This document shows positions 1-10,936 of a DNA stretch of 64,000 nucleotides, one piece after another. Below the pieces are notes generated by a model. That model made no database searches and was not told where the DNA came from. It was given only the letters and a program-made list of their open reading frames with translations. The stretch comes from Shewanella aestuarii. GTDB lineage: Bacteria > Pseudomonadota > Gammaproteobacteria > Enterobacterales > Shewanellaceae. A program made the translations under genes and the position numbers. The stretch is from NCBI RefSeq assembly GCF_014647215.1, contig NZ_BMOT01000002.1, positions 186,001-250,000 on the forward strand, in the 5' to 3' direction. The first letter of the stretch is position 1, and every line of letters begins with the position of its first letter.

Positions 1-292
1 GTTGGCTTAACTGTACGCCACCAGTAAACCCTTCTGGCTTCATCGTTTCAGCGCCATCGTATTTATTCCATGCTTTAGAATAACCGACATTGGCACTAAT
101 GGTAGGTAACAAAGGTGCGCGATTTTCTTCAATCCTTTCGTATAACGCGTCACGTTGTGCTTGAGCTTGCAATACCACAGGATCACTTGTCAGCGCTTGT
201 TGGTATATTTGCATTAAATCGTCAGCTTGTACCGTTGGTGCAATGACTGCAAACGACAACGCTGCGTATAAAGAACCCATTTTGAATTTCAT
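1..292 (-). CDS. tolC: Outer membrane efflux channel TolC, N-terminal part (runs off the window edge)
   Basis: Read from the minus strand, an ATG at 292 opens a frame that stays open to the window edge. It starts with a signal peptide (MKFKMGSLYAALSFAVIAPT, cleavage expected after a following VQA). The mature protein begins DDLMQIYQQALTSDP, the usual N-terminus of TolC-type trimeric outer membrane channels. About 97 codons are visible. An AAGGA ribosome binding site lies 7 bases before the start. TolC is the exit duct for tripartite efflux pumps and type I secretion. The gene is divergent from nudF across a long gap. The family call is secure; the rest of the protein is outside the window. 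Confidence 0.93.
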   Translation of the reverse strand, partial: MKFKMGSLYAALSFAVIAPTVQADDLMQIYQQALTSDPVVLQAQAQRDALYERIEENRAPLLPTISANVGYSKAWNKYDGAETMKPEGFTGGVQLSQ

Positions 293-437
293 TTTCTGTC
301 CTTCTAGACAATGCTTATATTTAGTTATGGAATTAACGAACTTTTTAATCTTTAAGTTTGTGGCTAGTCTAAGTTGAAGCGCTCAATTAAGTGAGTCTAC
401 TTCTATCAATTCGACTTGCGCTATGCTGGCTGATGAG

Positions 438-455
438 TGTAAACACCTATTTACC
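438..455. promoter_or_regulatory. TyrR-box-like inverted repeat
   Basis: TGTAAA, six bases, then TTTACC. This matches the published TyrR consensus TGTAAA-N6-TTTACA at 11 of 12 defined positions. It lies about 150 bases upstream of the tolC start. No other evidence for aromatic amino-acid control is visible, so the regulator assignment is tentative. Confidence 0.3.
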
Positions 456-602
456 AAGCATAAATAAATTAGTCATTCACTACAGTGTAAATTGTAAAAA
501 ATTTACTCACTCTATAGTCAGATATTACATAACTTACTCTATTGCAACATTGTCAGTTCAAAAGTGACTTCGCTTCTGAGCCATGTTGTCTTATAGTTGT
601 CA

Positions 603-639
603 GAGTAAGGGGTTACTCAATAGAAGTAAAATCTTACTT
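603..639. promoter_or_regulatory. Tandem palindromic operator pair
   Basis: Two perfect 6-4-6 inverted repeats: GAGTAA-GGGG-TTACTC (603-618) and AAGTAA-AATC-TTACTT (624-639). Their centres are 21 bases apart, two helical turns, so two dimers would sit on the same DNA face. Both share the half-site A/G-AGTAA. This geometry is typical of a cooperatively binding repressor. The regulator is unknown; the target could be tolC or a promoter for nudF. Confidence 0.5.
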
Positions 640-1017
640 TCTAGAATATTGAATATTAAAAACTTCTCATCCTAAGTCAACTTTGAAGTGTAACAGATTT
701 TATTTCACGCTAAAGTTAACTAACTTCAACTCGGGGTTAGAGGTGAATAGACGAACTTTAAAGGACTCATACCTCTATTGCTTACCGTCAAACTTGAACT
801 TTGCGCTGATAACTTGGTTAATTTACACGTCAGTAACTGGCCTATTACAGGTCAATTCAACAAAGTTAGCGGTGCAAACGGTGGTTTAATATGCACTTAC
901 CGAGCTGATGTAAACTAGAACCAACTTTGCCTATGAAAGATTACAGCCCGCTAATATCTCTCCTTTACGTTGTAATTTTTCAGTTGGCCTTTTAGCCCCA
1001 ATAGCACTGGATTACCC

Positions 1018-1644
1018 ATGAAAAATAACAAAATGACTGCAAGTTTTAATGCTGACGATGACTTTGAATTACTGTCGAAACGTGTTCTTTATAAAGGCTT
1101 TTTTCGCTTAGATGAGTATAAATTCAAACATAGATTATTTGCTGGTGGTTGGAGTGGTGAAATAACGCGTGAAGTGTTTGAGCGCGGACATGCCGTCGTC
1201 ATCCTGCCTTACGATCCGGTTTTAGATCAAGTAGTGTTAATTGAACAGTTACGTGTACCAGCATTAGCAACCACTAAATCAATCTGGCTTCTTGAGCTTG
1301 TGGCAGGTATGATCGAGCCAGGGGAAAGCCCTGAGCAAGTTGCAAGTCGGGAGCTTTTTGAAGAGGCAGGCCTAACCGCCAGTCATATTGATTATATTAA
1401 TAGTTATTTAGTGAGCCCCGGTGGCACCAGCGAGCGATTTTATTTATATATTGGCCGTGTTGATGCAAGCCAGGCTAAAGGCTTACATGGCCTTGATAGT
1501 GAAGATGAAGACATTAAAGTGCATGTTGTGAGTCGTGTTCAGGCCTATGAATGGGTGCAGTCTGGACGAATAGATAATGCTTCAACGGTACTTGGGATCC
1601 AATGGTTGATGTTGAATTATCAGCAATATCAGTCAGCAAACTAA
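1018..1644 (+). CDS. nudF: ADP-ribose pyrophosphatase (Nudix hydrolase)
   Basis: Hydrolyses ADP-ribose to AMP and ribose 5-phosphate in the cytoplasm, clearing a reactive NAD breakdown product. A full Nudix box is visible at residues 97-119: Gly97, Glu103, then R111-E112-L-F-E115-E116-A-G118-L, matching GX5EX7REUXEEXGU. The 208-residue length fits NudF. It heads the run nudF-yqiB-cpdA-yqiA-parE, the same order as in Escherichia coli, which supports the call. The ATG at 1018 is used; Met5 (1030) would be a minor alternative. Confidence 0.93.
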   Translation: MKNNKMTASFNADDDFELLSKRVLYKGFFRLDEYKFKHRLFAGGWSGEITREVFERGHAVVILPYDPVLDQVVLIEQLRVPALATTKSIWLLELVAGMIEPGESPEQVASRELFEEAGLTASHIDYINSYLVSPGGTSERFYLYIGRVDASQAKGLHGLDSEDEDIKVHVVSRVQAYEWVQSGRIDNASTVLGIQWLMLNYQQYQSAN

Positions 1645-1677
1645 TTTATTTTATGTTGTTGTACACAAACTGAGGGC

Positions 1678-2124
1678 ATGGTTAATCAGGTGGCTAGGTT
1701 AAATCCGCTAGAAAAAAACAAATACCAACCTAACGTAAGTGCTTTTTTAGCCTTGTGTGGGCGTAACTATGCGCTGATTTTAAAATGGTTACCGGATGAA
1801 TCTGAACATGACACCATGTGGACCATTGATGGTGAGTTCGGCTCGTTAGCGGTGACATTGCTAGAAAACACCAAATACACCCAGTTAATTGAAATTTCAC
1901 GCAGCTTGCCTCATAGCTTGTTTGTGTTGTCGCCAAAAGTGGTGGTGCGGGTTTATCATGACGCTCAATTAGCAGAAGTGTTAACTAGCCAACAGATTTT
2001 TAGTTTTAAACCAGTATATGATTATCCCAATATACATATGCATCAGGCAGACGAGAAATTTCAGGTGAATGCATTTTTGGAAGAGTTATTAAAAATTGGA
2101 TGCCACAGTATTGTGCCGTCGTAA
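1678..2124 (+). CDS. yqiB: DUF1249 family protein, YqiB
   Basis: A 148-residue soluble protein of unknown function, recognised as the YqiB/DUF1249 family from its sequence and its place between nudF and cpdA. It has the family-style segments PNVSAFLALCGRNY near the N-terminus and ARVYHDA-like text (VVVRVYHDAQLAE) in the middle. A GAGGG ribosome binding site sits directly before the ATG. No signal peptide or membrane segment is seen. It lies 33 bases after nudF and is probably co-transcribed. Confidence 0.85.
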   Translation: MVNQVARLNPLEKNKYQPNVSAFLALCGRNYALILKWLPDESEHDTMWTIDGEFGSLAVTLLENTKYTQLIEISRSLPHSLFVLSPKVVVRVYHDAQLAEVLTSQQIFSFKPVYDYPNIHMHQADEKFQVNAFLEELLKIGCHSIVPS

Positions 2125-2156
2125 TAACTTGAAACAATAGATTTTGGGAATAGTAA

Positions 2157-2996
2157 GTGCTGAAGTCAGCTGTTAATTACACTTTTGAAGATAACCAATC
2201 GGTGCGTCTGATCCAAATTACGGATCCGCACCTTTTTGCTGATCCTGAATCTCAATTATTGGGTGTTAATACTGCCAAAAGTTTGCAAGCAGTTCTCGAT
2301 ACATTCATTAACTCACCGGAAAAAGCTGATTTACTCATCGCCTCAGGCGATATCAGCCAAGATTATTCAGCCACTTCTTACCATAATTTTGTCAGCCAAA
2401 TAACCAGTGTCAATTTGCCCTGCCATTATCTGCCAGGTAATCATGATGATCCGCGAATGATGGCTTTGCATATGCAAGGAGCAAACGTGTTTGGCCAGCA
2501 GCGCATTATTGCGGGTGATTGGCAAATTTTGATGTTGGATTCTACTGTTCGTGGTAAGCCTGGTGGTTTTATGGGCGAACAACAGTTTCTTCTCATTGAT
2601 ACAGCAATTAAAGCTGAGCCAGACAAACATGTATTATTAGTCATGCACCACAACCCTATCTTAATGCAATGCGGTTGGTTAGATCAGCATTGCATGGCCA
2701 ATGGCCCAGATTTTCTCGACCGTGTAAGCCAGTATCCACAAGTAAAAGGTTTGTTGTGGGGGCATGTGCATCAACAGGTTAACCAGCAGTATTCTGGACC
2801 ACATGGTAACGTGGCATTAATGGCCACACCTTCCACATGTATTCAATTTAAGCCTTTATCAGATCATTTTGCCTTAGATGGTGTTCAACCCGGTTATCGT
2901 TTGCTGGAGCTGCTGTGCGATGGTAGCATTCGTACTGAAGTGTATCGTGTGGCAGGTGACCATTTTACTCCTGACAATGAAGCCAGCGGCTACTAA
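2157..2996 (+). CDS. cpdA: 3',5'-cyclic AMP phosphodiesterase CpdA (Icc)
   Basis: Class III metallophosphoesterase that hydrolyses cAMP to AMP and so tunes CRP signalling. The metal-binding motifs appear in order: TDPHLF (D-x-H), ASGDISQD (GD), LPGNHDD (GNHD), MHHNP and WGHVHQQ (GHxH). Length is 279 residues. The start is a GTG at 2157, 32 bases after yqiB; the next in-frame ATG would cut into the fold. Shewanella uses cAMP-CRP to control anaerobic respiration, so this enzyme bears on the nap genes found later in the window. Confidence 0.9.
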   Translation: MLKSAVNYTFEDNQSVRLIQITDPHLFADPESQLLGVNTAKSLQAVLDTFINSPEKADLLIASGDISQDYSATSYHNFVSQITSVNLPCHYLPGNHDDPRMMALHMQGANVFGQQRIIAGDWQILMLDSTVRGKPGGFMGEQQFLLIDTAIKAEPDKHVLLVMHHNPILMQCGWLDQHCMANGPDFLDRVSQYPQVKGLLWGHVHQQVNQQYSGPHGNVALMATPSTCIQFKPLSDHFALDGVQPGYRLLELLCDGSIRTEVYRVAGDHFTPDNEASGY

Positions 2997-3067
2997 CTTC
3001 TCTCGAAACACTTATTAATAAGCTTGTGATAACGTGTCAATACTCATTGACCGTCGCGTGAGGATAT

Positions 3068-3643
3068 ATGCTGCTTTATATACATGGATTTAATAGCTCT
3101 AATCAATCTGATAAAGCGGTGCAAACGGCAAATTATATCCGCCAACACTACCCTAATTTAACGTTTCATCAGCCACAAGTACCAACATCAATCCATGATG
3201 CAATCGCATTATTAACGGCATTAACCGAGCGCGCAGTTGCCGATGGTGAGCCCTTAAGATTTATTGGCTCGTCCTTAGGCGGTTATTTTGCGAGTTTTTT
3301 GGCCGAAAAATACGGCGGCAAAGCTGTTTTAGTTAATCCGGCAGTAAAACCGTATGATTTATTTGAAGAGTTTTTGGGTGACCAATATAATCCCTATACT
3401 GGTGAACATTATCAGGTCGTAGATGAAGATCGTATCGCTGTGGCTGAATATGATACAAATGTCATATGTCACCCCGATAGATTCTTGGTTTTGTTGCAAA
3501 CTGGTGACGAAGTGTTAGATTATCGTCAGGCTTTGCACAAGTATCATTGCTGTGAATTACATCTCGAACCTAATGGCGACCACAGTTTTGTGGGATACGA
3601 GCAACAGCTCGATAAAATTTGTCGATTTCTTCAGCTGCCTTAA
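3068..3643 (+). CDS. yqiA: Esterase YqiA (alpha/beta hydrolase)
   Basis: A 191-residue alpha/beta hydrolase of the YqiA family. The N-terminal LLYIHGFNSS is the oxyanion strand-loop, GSSLGGYFA holds the nucleophile serine (GxSxGG), and NGDHSFVGYE near the C-terminus carries the catalytic His. E. coli YqiA has esterase activity on short acyl esters, but its natural substrate is unknown. An AGGA-type ribosome binding site precedes the ATG. It sits between cpdA and parE as in E. coli. Confidence 0.87.
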   Translation: MLLYIHGFNSSNQSDKAVQTANYIRQHYPNLTFHQPQVPTSIHDAIALLTALTERAVADGEPLRFIGSSLGGYFASFLAEKYGGKAVLVNPAVKPYDLFEEFLGDQYNPYTGEHYQVVDEDRIAVAEYDTNVICHPDRFLVLLQTGDEVLDYRQALHKYHCCELHLEPNGDHSFVGYEQQLDKICRFLQLP

Positions 3644-3677
3644 CAATCAAAATTAAGCCTTTTTGCTTAATGAATAA

Positions 3678-5579
<1,902 letters not shown>

Positions 5580-5590
5580 CCATAATCTTT

Positions 5591-5628
5591 TAAGGAGGTT
5601 AGGTTATATGAAAGTGGTTATCCAATAA
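5591..5628 (+). other. Consensus Shine-Dalgarno with a six-codon reading frame
   Basis: TAAGGAGGT at 5591-5599 is fully complementary to the 16S anti-Shine-Dalgarno tail. Nine bases after the GGAGG core lies ATG (5608), followed by five codons and TAA, encoding MKVVIQ. The real downstream gene starts at 5674 with a weaker site. This could be a leader peptide, a translational entry site, or the relic of a gene start. Confidence 0.45.
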
Positions 5629-5673
5629 GTTATTTCCGACAATAATAAGAATTAGAGGCAAAAGAATAATTAG

Positions 5674-6846
5674 ATGTTGTATATCAAATCGAAGTCATTC
5701 GAGTATGGCTGGGAATGGATCGTTAAAGCTTGCGTCTTTTTAGGACTAAGTTCGGTGATTGCCAGTTATGCTCATGCAACTCAATCGGTAATGATTACCG
5801 TCACTAAAGGTTTTGGCTTGTCTTTATACGCCTCAGATTTAGGTGATATTAAGCAAATGGCCTTAGGTGATAATGGTACGTTATTTGTGGGTTCACAAAA
5901 AAGCGGCACCTTATATGCCTTAGTGGATAATGATCAAGATGGTCAGGTTGATAAGCGATATGTGCTGGCTAAAGGTCTTGAAAGTCCTGATGCGCTCGCC
6001 TTTTATAAAGGCGATTTGTACGTGAGTGAAGAAGATCGCATTATCAAATATGAAGACATCGAGGAGCGTTTACGTCGCCCATATCGAGCCAAAGAAGTTT
6101 ATACCAACTTACCAGAATTAGATAAACGCTATACTCGAGCCATGCGCTTTGGTCCAGATGGGCGTTTGTATGTCGCTTTAGGTATGCCATGTAATGTGTG
6201 TGAGGCTCCAGCACCTTATGGCAGTATATTAGCGATCAATGTGCAAACAGGTGCAAGTGAGCAAGTGGCATTAGGCGTACGAAGTGTAACGGGGTTTGAT
6301 TGGGAACCTAACAGTAATCAAATGTGGTTTTCAGATCTTGGGCGTAACTGGATGGGAGATAATTTACCCGCCGATGAGATTAACCGTATTGATGTGAAAG
6401 GGACTCATTTTGGTTTTCCCTATATCCATGCAACAGATGTGAAAGAGCCCGCCTACGACAAACCCACTAATTTAAAAATTACCCCACCTATTTTCGAATT
6501 ACCCGCCCATGTATCACCAACAGGATTACATTTTTACCGGGGCCAGCAATTTCCTGAGCGCTATCAACAGCAGTTATTTTTAGCTGAAAATGGCTCATGG
6601 AATCGTTCAAGTAAAGTGGGTTATCAAATTGTGATGTTAACGCTAGATCATAGCCAATCTAAAACGACTATCTCAGATCGGGAAACCGTTGTGAGTTTTT
6701 TAGACGGAGAGTTCCCCGTCGCCCGACCATTTGATCTGCTGACGGCACCAGATGGCGCAATTTATATCTCAGATGACTTAAAAGGTAACGTATACCGTTT
6801 ATTCTATAAAGCCTCTGAACAAACACAGGAAAGCACCGATGAGTGA
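5674..6846 (+). CDS. Secreted PQQ/L-sorbosone-dehydrogenase-like beta-propeller
   Basis: A 390-residue protein of the glucose/sorbosone dehydrogenase (GSDH) beta-propeller family. An N-terminal hydrophobic segment ending in SYAHA looks like a signal peptide, so it should be periplasmic. Family features are [14 protein letters not shown] followed by a CNVC pair near residue 175, VTGFDWEP, and a C-terminal [17 protein letters not shown]. Members oxidise sugars or aldehydes with PQQ, but many homologues have no proven activity; I cannot name a substrate. It sits between parE and parC and overlaps parC by 8 bases, so translation may be coupled. Confidence 0.8.
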   Translation: MLYIKSKSFEYGWEWIVKACVFLGLSSVIASYAHATQSVMITVTKGFGLSLYASDLGDIKQMALGDNGTLFVGSQKSGTLYALVDNDQDGQVDKRYVLAKGLESPDALAFYKGDLYVSEEDRIIKYEDIEERLRRPYRAKEVYTNLPELDKRYTRAMRFGPDGRLYVALGMPCNVCEAPAPYGSILAINVQTGASEQVALGVRSVTGFDWEPNSNQMWFSDLGRNWMGDNLPADEINRIDVKGTHFGFPYIHATDVKEPAYDKPTNLKITPPIFELPAHVSPTGLHFYRGQQFPERYQQQLFLAENGSWNRSSKVGYQIVMLTLDHSQSKTTISDRETVVSFLDGEFPVARPFDLLTAPDGAIYISDDLKGNVYRLFYKASEQTQESTDE

Positions 6847-9142
6847 TGCGATTGAATTAAGCTTAGATGGCGTGGAGCAAATGCCTCTGCGCCGATTCAC
6901 CGAAGAGGCTTATTTAAACTATTCGATGTATGTGATCATGGATCGTGCATTACCGCATATTGGTGATGGATTAAAGCCTGTTCAGCGACGCATTATTTAT
7001 GCGATGAGTGAACTGGGACTATCAGCTCAATCAAAACCTAAAAAGTCAGCGCGTACAGTCGGTGACGTATTAGGTAAGTATCATCCTCATGGTGACAGCG
7101 CATGTTACGAAGCCATGGTATTAATGGCCCAGCCATTCTCATATCGTTATCCGCTGGTAGATGGTCAAGGTAACTGGGGAGCACCAGACGATCCTAAATC
7201 ATTTGCTGCAATGCGTTATACCGAAGCGAAACTGTCAAAATTTTCCGAAGTGTTATTGTCTGAATTAGGTCAAGGCACAGTTGAGTGGGGCGTTAACTTT
7301 GATGGCACATTAAAAGAGCCGAAAACATTACCTGCAAGGCTACCGCACATTCTTTTGAACGGTATTACAGGGATTGCAGTGGGAATGGCCACCGATATAC
7401 CACCGCATAATGTGCGTGAGTTAGTGTCGGCTTGTGTTGAGTTATTAGATAATCCTAAGACTGAGTTATCCCGTTTAATGGAGCTTGTTCCTGGTCCTGA
7501 TTACCCAACAGAAGCGGAAATCATTACCCCAAGTGCAGACATTGAGAAAATTTACCAAACCGGCCGCGGCTCAATCAAAATGCGTGCGGTTTACAGTGTT
7601 GAAAACCACGAAATCATTATCACGTCTCTGCCTCATCAAGCAGGTAGTGGCAAAATATTAGAACAAATTGCCGCTCAAATGCAGGCCAAGAAACTGCCGA
7701 TGGTCAGTGATTTACGTGATGAGTCAGATCATGAAAACCCAGTGAGGTTAGTCGTTGTACCCCGCTCAAATCGGGTTGATTGCGATCAATTAATGGCGCA
7801 TTTATTTGCCACAACCGATTTGGAAAAAAGCTTCCGTATTAACTTAAACGTGTTAGGGCTAGATGGACGTCCGCAGGTCAAAGGCTTGCTGACCATGTTA
7901 ACGGAATGGTTAGAGTATCGTGTTTCGACTGTGACCCGCCGTTTACAATATCGTTTAGATAAAGTGCTAGCGCGTTTACATATTTTAGAAGCGTTAATGA
8001 TTGCGTTTTTGAACATCGACGAAGTGATTGAAATTATTCGCTTCCACGATGAACCTAAAGCGGAATTAATGGCTCGTTTTAACTTAAGTGATAAACAAGC
8101 TGAATCAATTTTAGAGTTAAAATTACGTCATCTTGCCAAGCTTGAAGAGTTTAAAATTACCGCTGAACAAAATGAATTGATGGCTGAGCGTGACAAGCTG
8201 GAATTGATTTTAAGTTCAGATCGTCGTTTAAAAACCTTAGTTAAAAAAGAGCTTATTCAAGACGGTGAAACCTTTGGTGATGACCGCCGCTCACCGATTA
8301 TTGAACGTAAAGAATCAAAAGCATTAACCGAGCAAGAACTGACTCCAACTGAAGCCGTCACCGTTGTGTTGTCAGAAAAGGGCTGGGTGCGCTGCGCTAA
8401 AGGTCATGATGTTGATGCACAAGGATTAAACTATAAAGCGGGCGACAGTTACCTCTGCAGTGCCATGGGAAAAAGTAACCAAGCCGCCGTATTTGTTGAT
8501 TCTTCAGGGCGCGCGTTTGCCACCGACAGTCATACGCTACCATCAGCCAGAAGTCAGGGTGAGCCAATCACTACGCGCTTTAATATGGCTCCTGGCGCTG
8601 TGATGCAACACGTTATTATGGGCGAGGATGAGCAGTGCTATTTATTAGCCAGTGATGCGGGTTATGGTTTTATTGGCGCCTACGCGGATATGGTTAGCCG
8701 CAATAAAGCCGGCAAAGCATTATTATCTTTACCTGCCAACGCACAGGTGATGACGCCTAAATTGATCAGCAAAGACAAAGATCAGTCATTATTGGCTATC
8801 ACCAGTGAAGGTCGTATGCTGATGTTCAGTTTAGATGCTTTACCACAATTATCTAAAGGTAAAGGTAACAAGATTATTGGTATTCCAAGCGAACGCGCCA
8901 AAAATCGTGAAGAGCTACTCCTGCACTTAAACGTAGTACCAAATGGCGCAGCTGTGACCCTTTGGGCAGGTAAACGTAAGCTAACACTTAAAGCCAGCGA
9001 TTTAGAGCATTATCGTGGGGAGCGCGGCCGCAGAGGCGCCAAGTTACCAAGAGGTTTACAACGCGTAGACAGTGTCGATATTGAAGCAGTAGAGGTAGCT
9101 ATTGATGATACTGGTTCTGAGCCGCAGGTCAGTGCAGAATAG
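6839..9142 (+). CDS. parC: DNA topoisomerase IV subunit A
   Basis: Breakage-reunion subunit of topoisomerase IV. The catalytic Tyr is residue 127 in AAMRYTEA. The quinolone-resistance region reads [12 protein letters not shown], with Ser87 and Glu91 at the positions of E. coli Ser80 and Glu84, the usual sensitive state. The C-terminal half carries the beta-pinwheel DNA-binding domain. Length is 767 residues, typical of ParC. The start overlaps the end of the preceding gene by 8 bases. A strong terminator follows at 9174. Confidence 0.96.
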   Translation: MSDAIELSLDGVEQMPLRRFTEEAYLNYSMYVIMDRALPHIGDGLKPVQRRIIYAMSELGLSAQSKPKKSARTVGDVLGKYHPHGDSACYEAMVLMAQPFSYRYPLVDGQGNWGAPDDPKSFAAMRYTEAKLSKFSEVLLSELGQGTVEWGVNFDGTLKEPKTLPARLPHILLNGITGIAVGMATDIPPHNVRELVSACVELLDNPKTELSRLMELVPGPDYPTEAEIITPSADIEKIYQTGRGSIKMRAVYSVENHEIIITSLPHQAGSGKILEQIAAQMQAKKLPMVSDLRDESDHENPVRLVVVPRSNRVDCDQLMAHLFATTDLEKSFRINLNVLGLDGRPQVKGLLTMLTEWLEYRVSTVTRRLQYRLDKVLARLHILEALMIAFLNIDEVIEIIRFHDEPKAELMARFNLSDKQAESILELKLRHLAKLEEFKITAEQNELMAERDKLELILSSDRRLKTLVKKELIQDGETFGDDRRSPIIERKESKALTEQELTPTEAVTVVLSEKGWVRCAKGHDVDAQGLNYKAGDSYLCSAMGKSNQAAVFVDSSGRAFATDSHTLPSARSQGEPITTRFNMAPGAVMQHVIMGEDEQCYLLASDAGYGFIGAYADMVSRNKAGKALLSLPANAQVMTPKLISKDKDQSLLAITSEGRMLMFSLDALPQLSKGKGNKIIGIPSERAKNREELLLHLNVVPNGAAVTLWAGKRKLTLKASDLEHYRGERGRRGAKLPRGLQRVDSVDIEAVEVAIDDTGSEPQVSAE

Positions 9143-9173
9143 CTTATTCTGATAGACTGTGTTGTTAATCAAT

Positions 9174-9205
9174 AAAGCTCACGTGAAAGCGTGAGCTTTT
9201 TGTTT
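9174..9205 (+). terminator. Rho-independent terminator after parC
   Basis: Perfect 10-bp stem AAAGCTCACG / CGTGAGCTTT (9174-9183 and 9190-9199) with a 6-base loop, followed by a T run. It ends the nudF-to-parC run. Confidence 0.9.
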
Positions 9206-9587
9206 ATAACCATTTCATCACTCAATTAATAACCCACAAAAGGCCTATAACTTCATATCAAGTAGCGGTTTGCAGCAATAAGATAACTGCGCTGAGTGAT
9301 TGGCGGAAAATTGGTTTTTTATGAGTGTAATTGATATTAAATATATGAATATGAAAGCTTGAGTATCGGTTTTTTGGCGGAAGAATCGACTTTAGGTTCT
9401 ATTGCTGCAAATCTAGATTGTGATTTGTTCAAATAGCAATAAGTGCAATAGTCTAAAGGGTTTTAGTTCGAAAAATCTCAACTGAAACCACACAAATACA
9501 AAATAATTAACTGAGAGAGGTATTGCAGGATTTGTGATGAATACTATTTAACTCATCACAAACAATAGAAAGAATACTATTGAAGTG
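9206..9587. other. parC-bfd gap with a 10-bp inverted repeat
   Basis: No gene seen. TTTGTGATGA (9531-9540) and TCATCACAAA (9553-9562) form a perfect 10-bp hairpin with a 12-base loop, just beyond the 3' end of bfd. There is no U-run on the bfd strand, so it may be an RNA-stabilising or weak terminator hairpin. AATACTATT occurs both in the loop and again at about 9573. Confidence 0.5.
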
Positions 9588-9779
9588 TTATGCCACTTCG
9601 TAAAAGTTTGGCTCAAACTCTAACTGAGTTTGGATTATTTGATTCGCCATTCTGGCACATTTACCACATTGATCAGCCACGCCTAAACGTTTTTTAACAT
9701 CAGCTAATGAGCAATCGCCTTGGCGAACCGCTTCTTTAATTTGCTTATCTGTAATTGCATGACAAAGACAAACGTACAT
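9588..9779 (-). CDS. bfd: Bacterioferritin-associated ferredoxin
   Basis: A 63-residue [2Fe-2S] protein that reduces bacterioferritin to release stored iron. The cluster ligands match E. coli Bfd in position: Cys4 and Cys6 (MYVCLC), Cys38 and Cys41 (QCGKC). It stands alone on the minus strand; no bacterioferritin gene is next to it. A Fur box inside its promoter (9848-9862) predicts derepression under iron starvation, as expected for Bfd. Confidence 0.95.
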   Translation of the reverse strand: MYVCLCHAITDKQIKEAVRQGDCSLADVKKRLGVADQCGKCARMANQIIQTQLEFEPNFYEVA

Positions 9780-9839
9780 ATTAGCCTCTACACCTGGTGA
9801 AATAAGTTATAAACAACATAGCGTTCTTCAATGAATCTA

Positions 9840-9869
9840 ATTCTAAATGAAAACCGTTATCATTGGCAA
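9840..9869 (-). promoter_or_regulatory. bfd promoter with overlapping Fur box
   Basis: On the minus strand, a -35 TTGCCA (9864-9869) and a -10 TAGAAT (9840-9845) are 18 bases apart. The spacer holds TGAAAACCGTTATCA (9848-9862), matching the 7-1-7 Fur consensus TGATAATNATTATCA at 11 of 14 positions. Fur bound there would block RNA polymerase. The start codon is about 60 bases downstream. Confidence 0.75.
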
Positions 9870-9947
9870 TAACTTTTGACTAAAAATGATACATTTATCA
9901 CTTTCAACGAGTAGCTTAGTATTCATCTGCTGGTAACTTATTGAAAA

Positions 9948-10874
9948 TTAATATCCGTTTTCAAAATCAACACGAAAATTTAATGGCTGTTCATTAAGCC
10001 ATAAAGCGTAGTTGTTACAGAACACATCCACGGTTTGCATTGGAAAGCTCGGAGCGGCGACATGCGGAGTGATTATCGCATTGGTAGATAACCAAATGGG
10101 ATGATCGCTGGGTAAGGGTTCTTGGTTGAAAACATCTAAAATTGCCTGCTGATGAGGCTTTAGTGCTAATTGTGCGGCCAATGCATCGAGGTCGAGTACA
10201 TTGCCGCGTCCTAAATTGAATAGCACAGCATCAGATTTTAATAGTGCCAAGCTTTGGCGATTGAGAATATTCTGGGTTGCAGGCGTGTTCGGTAACACGC
10301 TGGCTATTACGTCAGCTTCAGGCAAATATTGAGATAAATTATCTATTTTATCCACCAGGTCAAAACCTGTGATTGCTTGGCCTTTTCGATTTATCCCTAT
10401 AACTTTCATGCCAAAATGTTTGGCCGTAGTAGCAATATGGACAGCAATTGAACCTGTTCCTAACAGTAACAGTTGCTGACCTTGAAGAGTTTGATAATTG
10501 CCAGGCTGCCACAGCTTTTGTTGTTGCAGTTGTTGGTAATGCTGATGTTGTCGATTGTGAGCCAGTAAATATCCAAACAAATATTCGCTCATTAATGGCC
10601 CAAAAATACCCCGCACATTAGTTAATTGATAATCTTGTCTTTGCCTTGGTGCCATCAACTTATCTACTCCAGCAAAGGTCGACTGTAACCAACGTAAATG
10701 TCTGGCGTGATTAAGTAACGGCGCGGCAAGTGCTGGCTCAGCAAACCAAATATTGGCCTCGGTGATACTACTAGGAGAGTCACCCAAGATGACTAAATCA
10801 GCTAAATTGCGTTTTATTAATAAATCACGATAAACCTCGTTTTCTCGTGTAAGCAATAGTAATTTATTAACCAT
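9948..10874 (-). CDS. D-2-hydroxyacid dehydrogenase, NAD(P)-dependent (GhrA-like)
   Basis: A 308-residue cytoplasmic member of the D-isomer 2-hydroxyacid dehydrogenase family, which reduces 2-oxoacids such as glyoxylate or hydroxypyruvate. The Rossmann motif is LLLGTGSIAVHIA. The catalytic series is FNLGRGNVLD (Arg), DVFNQEPLPSDHPIW (Glu) and ITPHVAAPSF (His). I start at the ATG at 10874 (MVNKLLLLTRENEVY) because the longer frame needs a TTG and adds residues with no ribosome binding site. The substrate is not decided by the sequence. Confidence 0.85.
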   Translation of the reverse strand: MVNKLLLLTRENEVYRDLLIKRNLADLVILGDSPSSITEANIWFAEPALAAPLLNHARHLRWLQSTFAGVDKLMAPRQRQDYQLTNVRGIFGPLMSEYLFGYLLAHNRQHQHYQQLQQQKLWQPGNYQTLQGQQLLLLGTGSIAVHIATTAKHFGMKVIGINRKGQAITGFDLVDKIDNLSQYLPEADVIASVLPNTPATQNILNRQSLALLKSDAVLFNLGRGNVLDLDALAAQLALKPHQQAILDVFNQEPLPSDHPIWLSTNAIITPHVAAPSFPMQTVDVFCNNYALWLNEQPLNFRVDFENGY

Positions 10875-10936
10875 AACAATAACCCAGTTGTCTGATATCA
10901 AAGAGTTGATAGCGCAATAGTAGATATGAGGTGTAT

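Larger units (their letters stand above)
293..1017. other. Long tolC/nudF divergent gap with regulatory structure
   Basis: About 725 bases without a convincing gene. It holds two perfect 16-base palindromes (603-618 and 624-639) and a TyrR-box-like sequence (438-455), listed separately. A TTG-started frame at 683-889 has no recognisable protein features and no clear ribosome binding site. The word CAACTT/AAGTTG recurs through 678-930 but forms no array that I can define. Confidence 0.6.

Noticed and set aside
683..889. 68-codon frame between tolC and nudF
   Set aside because: It begins with a TTG, has no ribosome binding site and shows no family features. It lies in a region with operator-like palindromes, so chance is more likely.
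10875..10901. TTG-extended N-terminus of the hydroxyacid dehydrogenase
   Set aside because: It adds nine residues without a ribosome binding site; the ATG at 10874 leads straight into the family fold.
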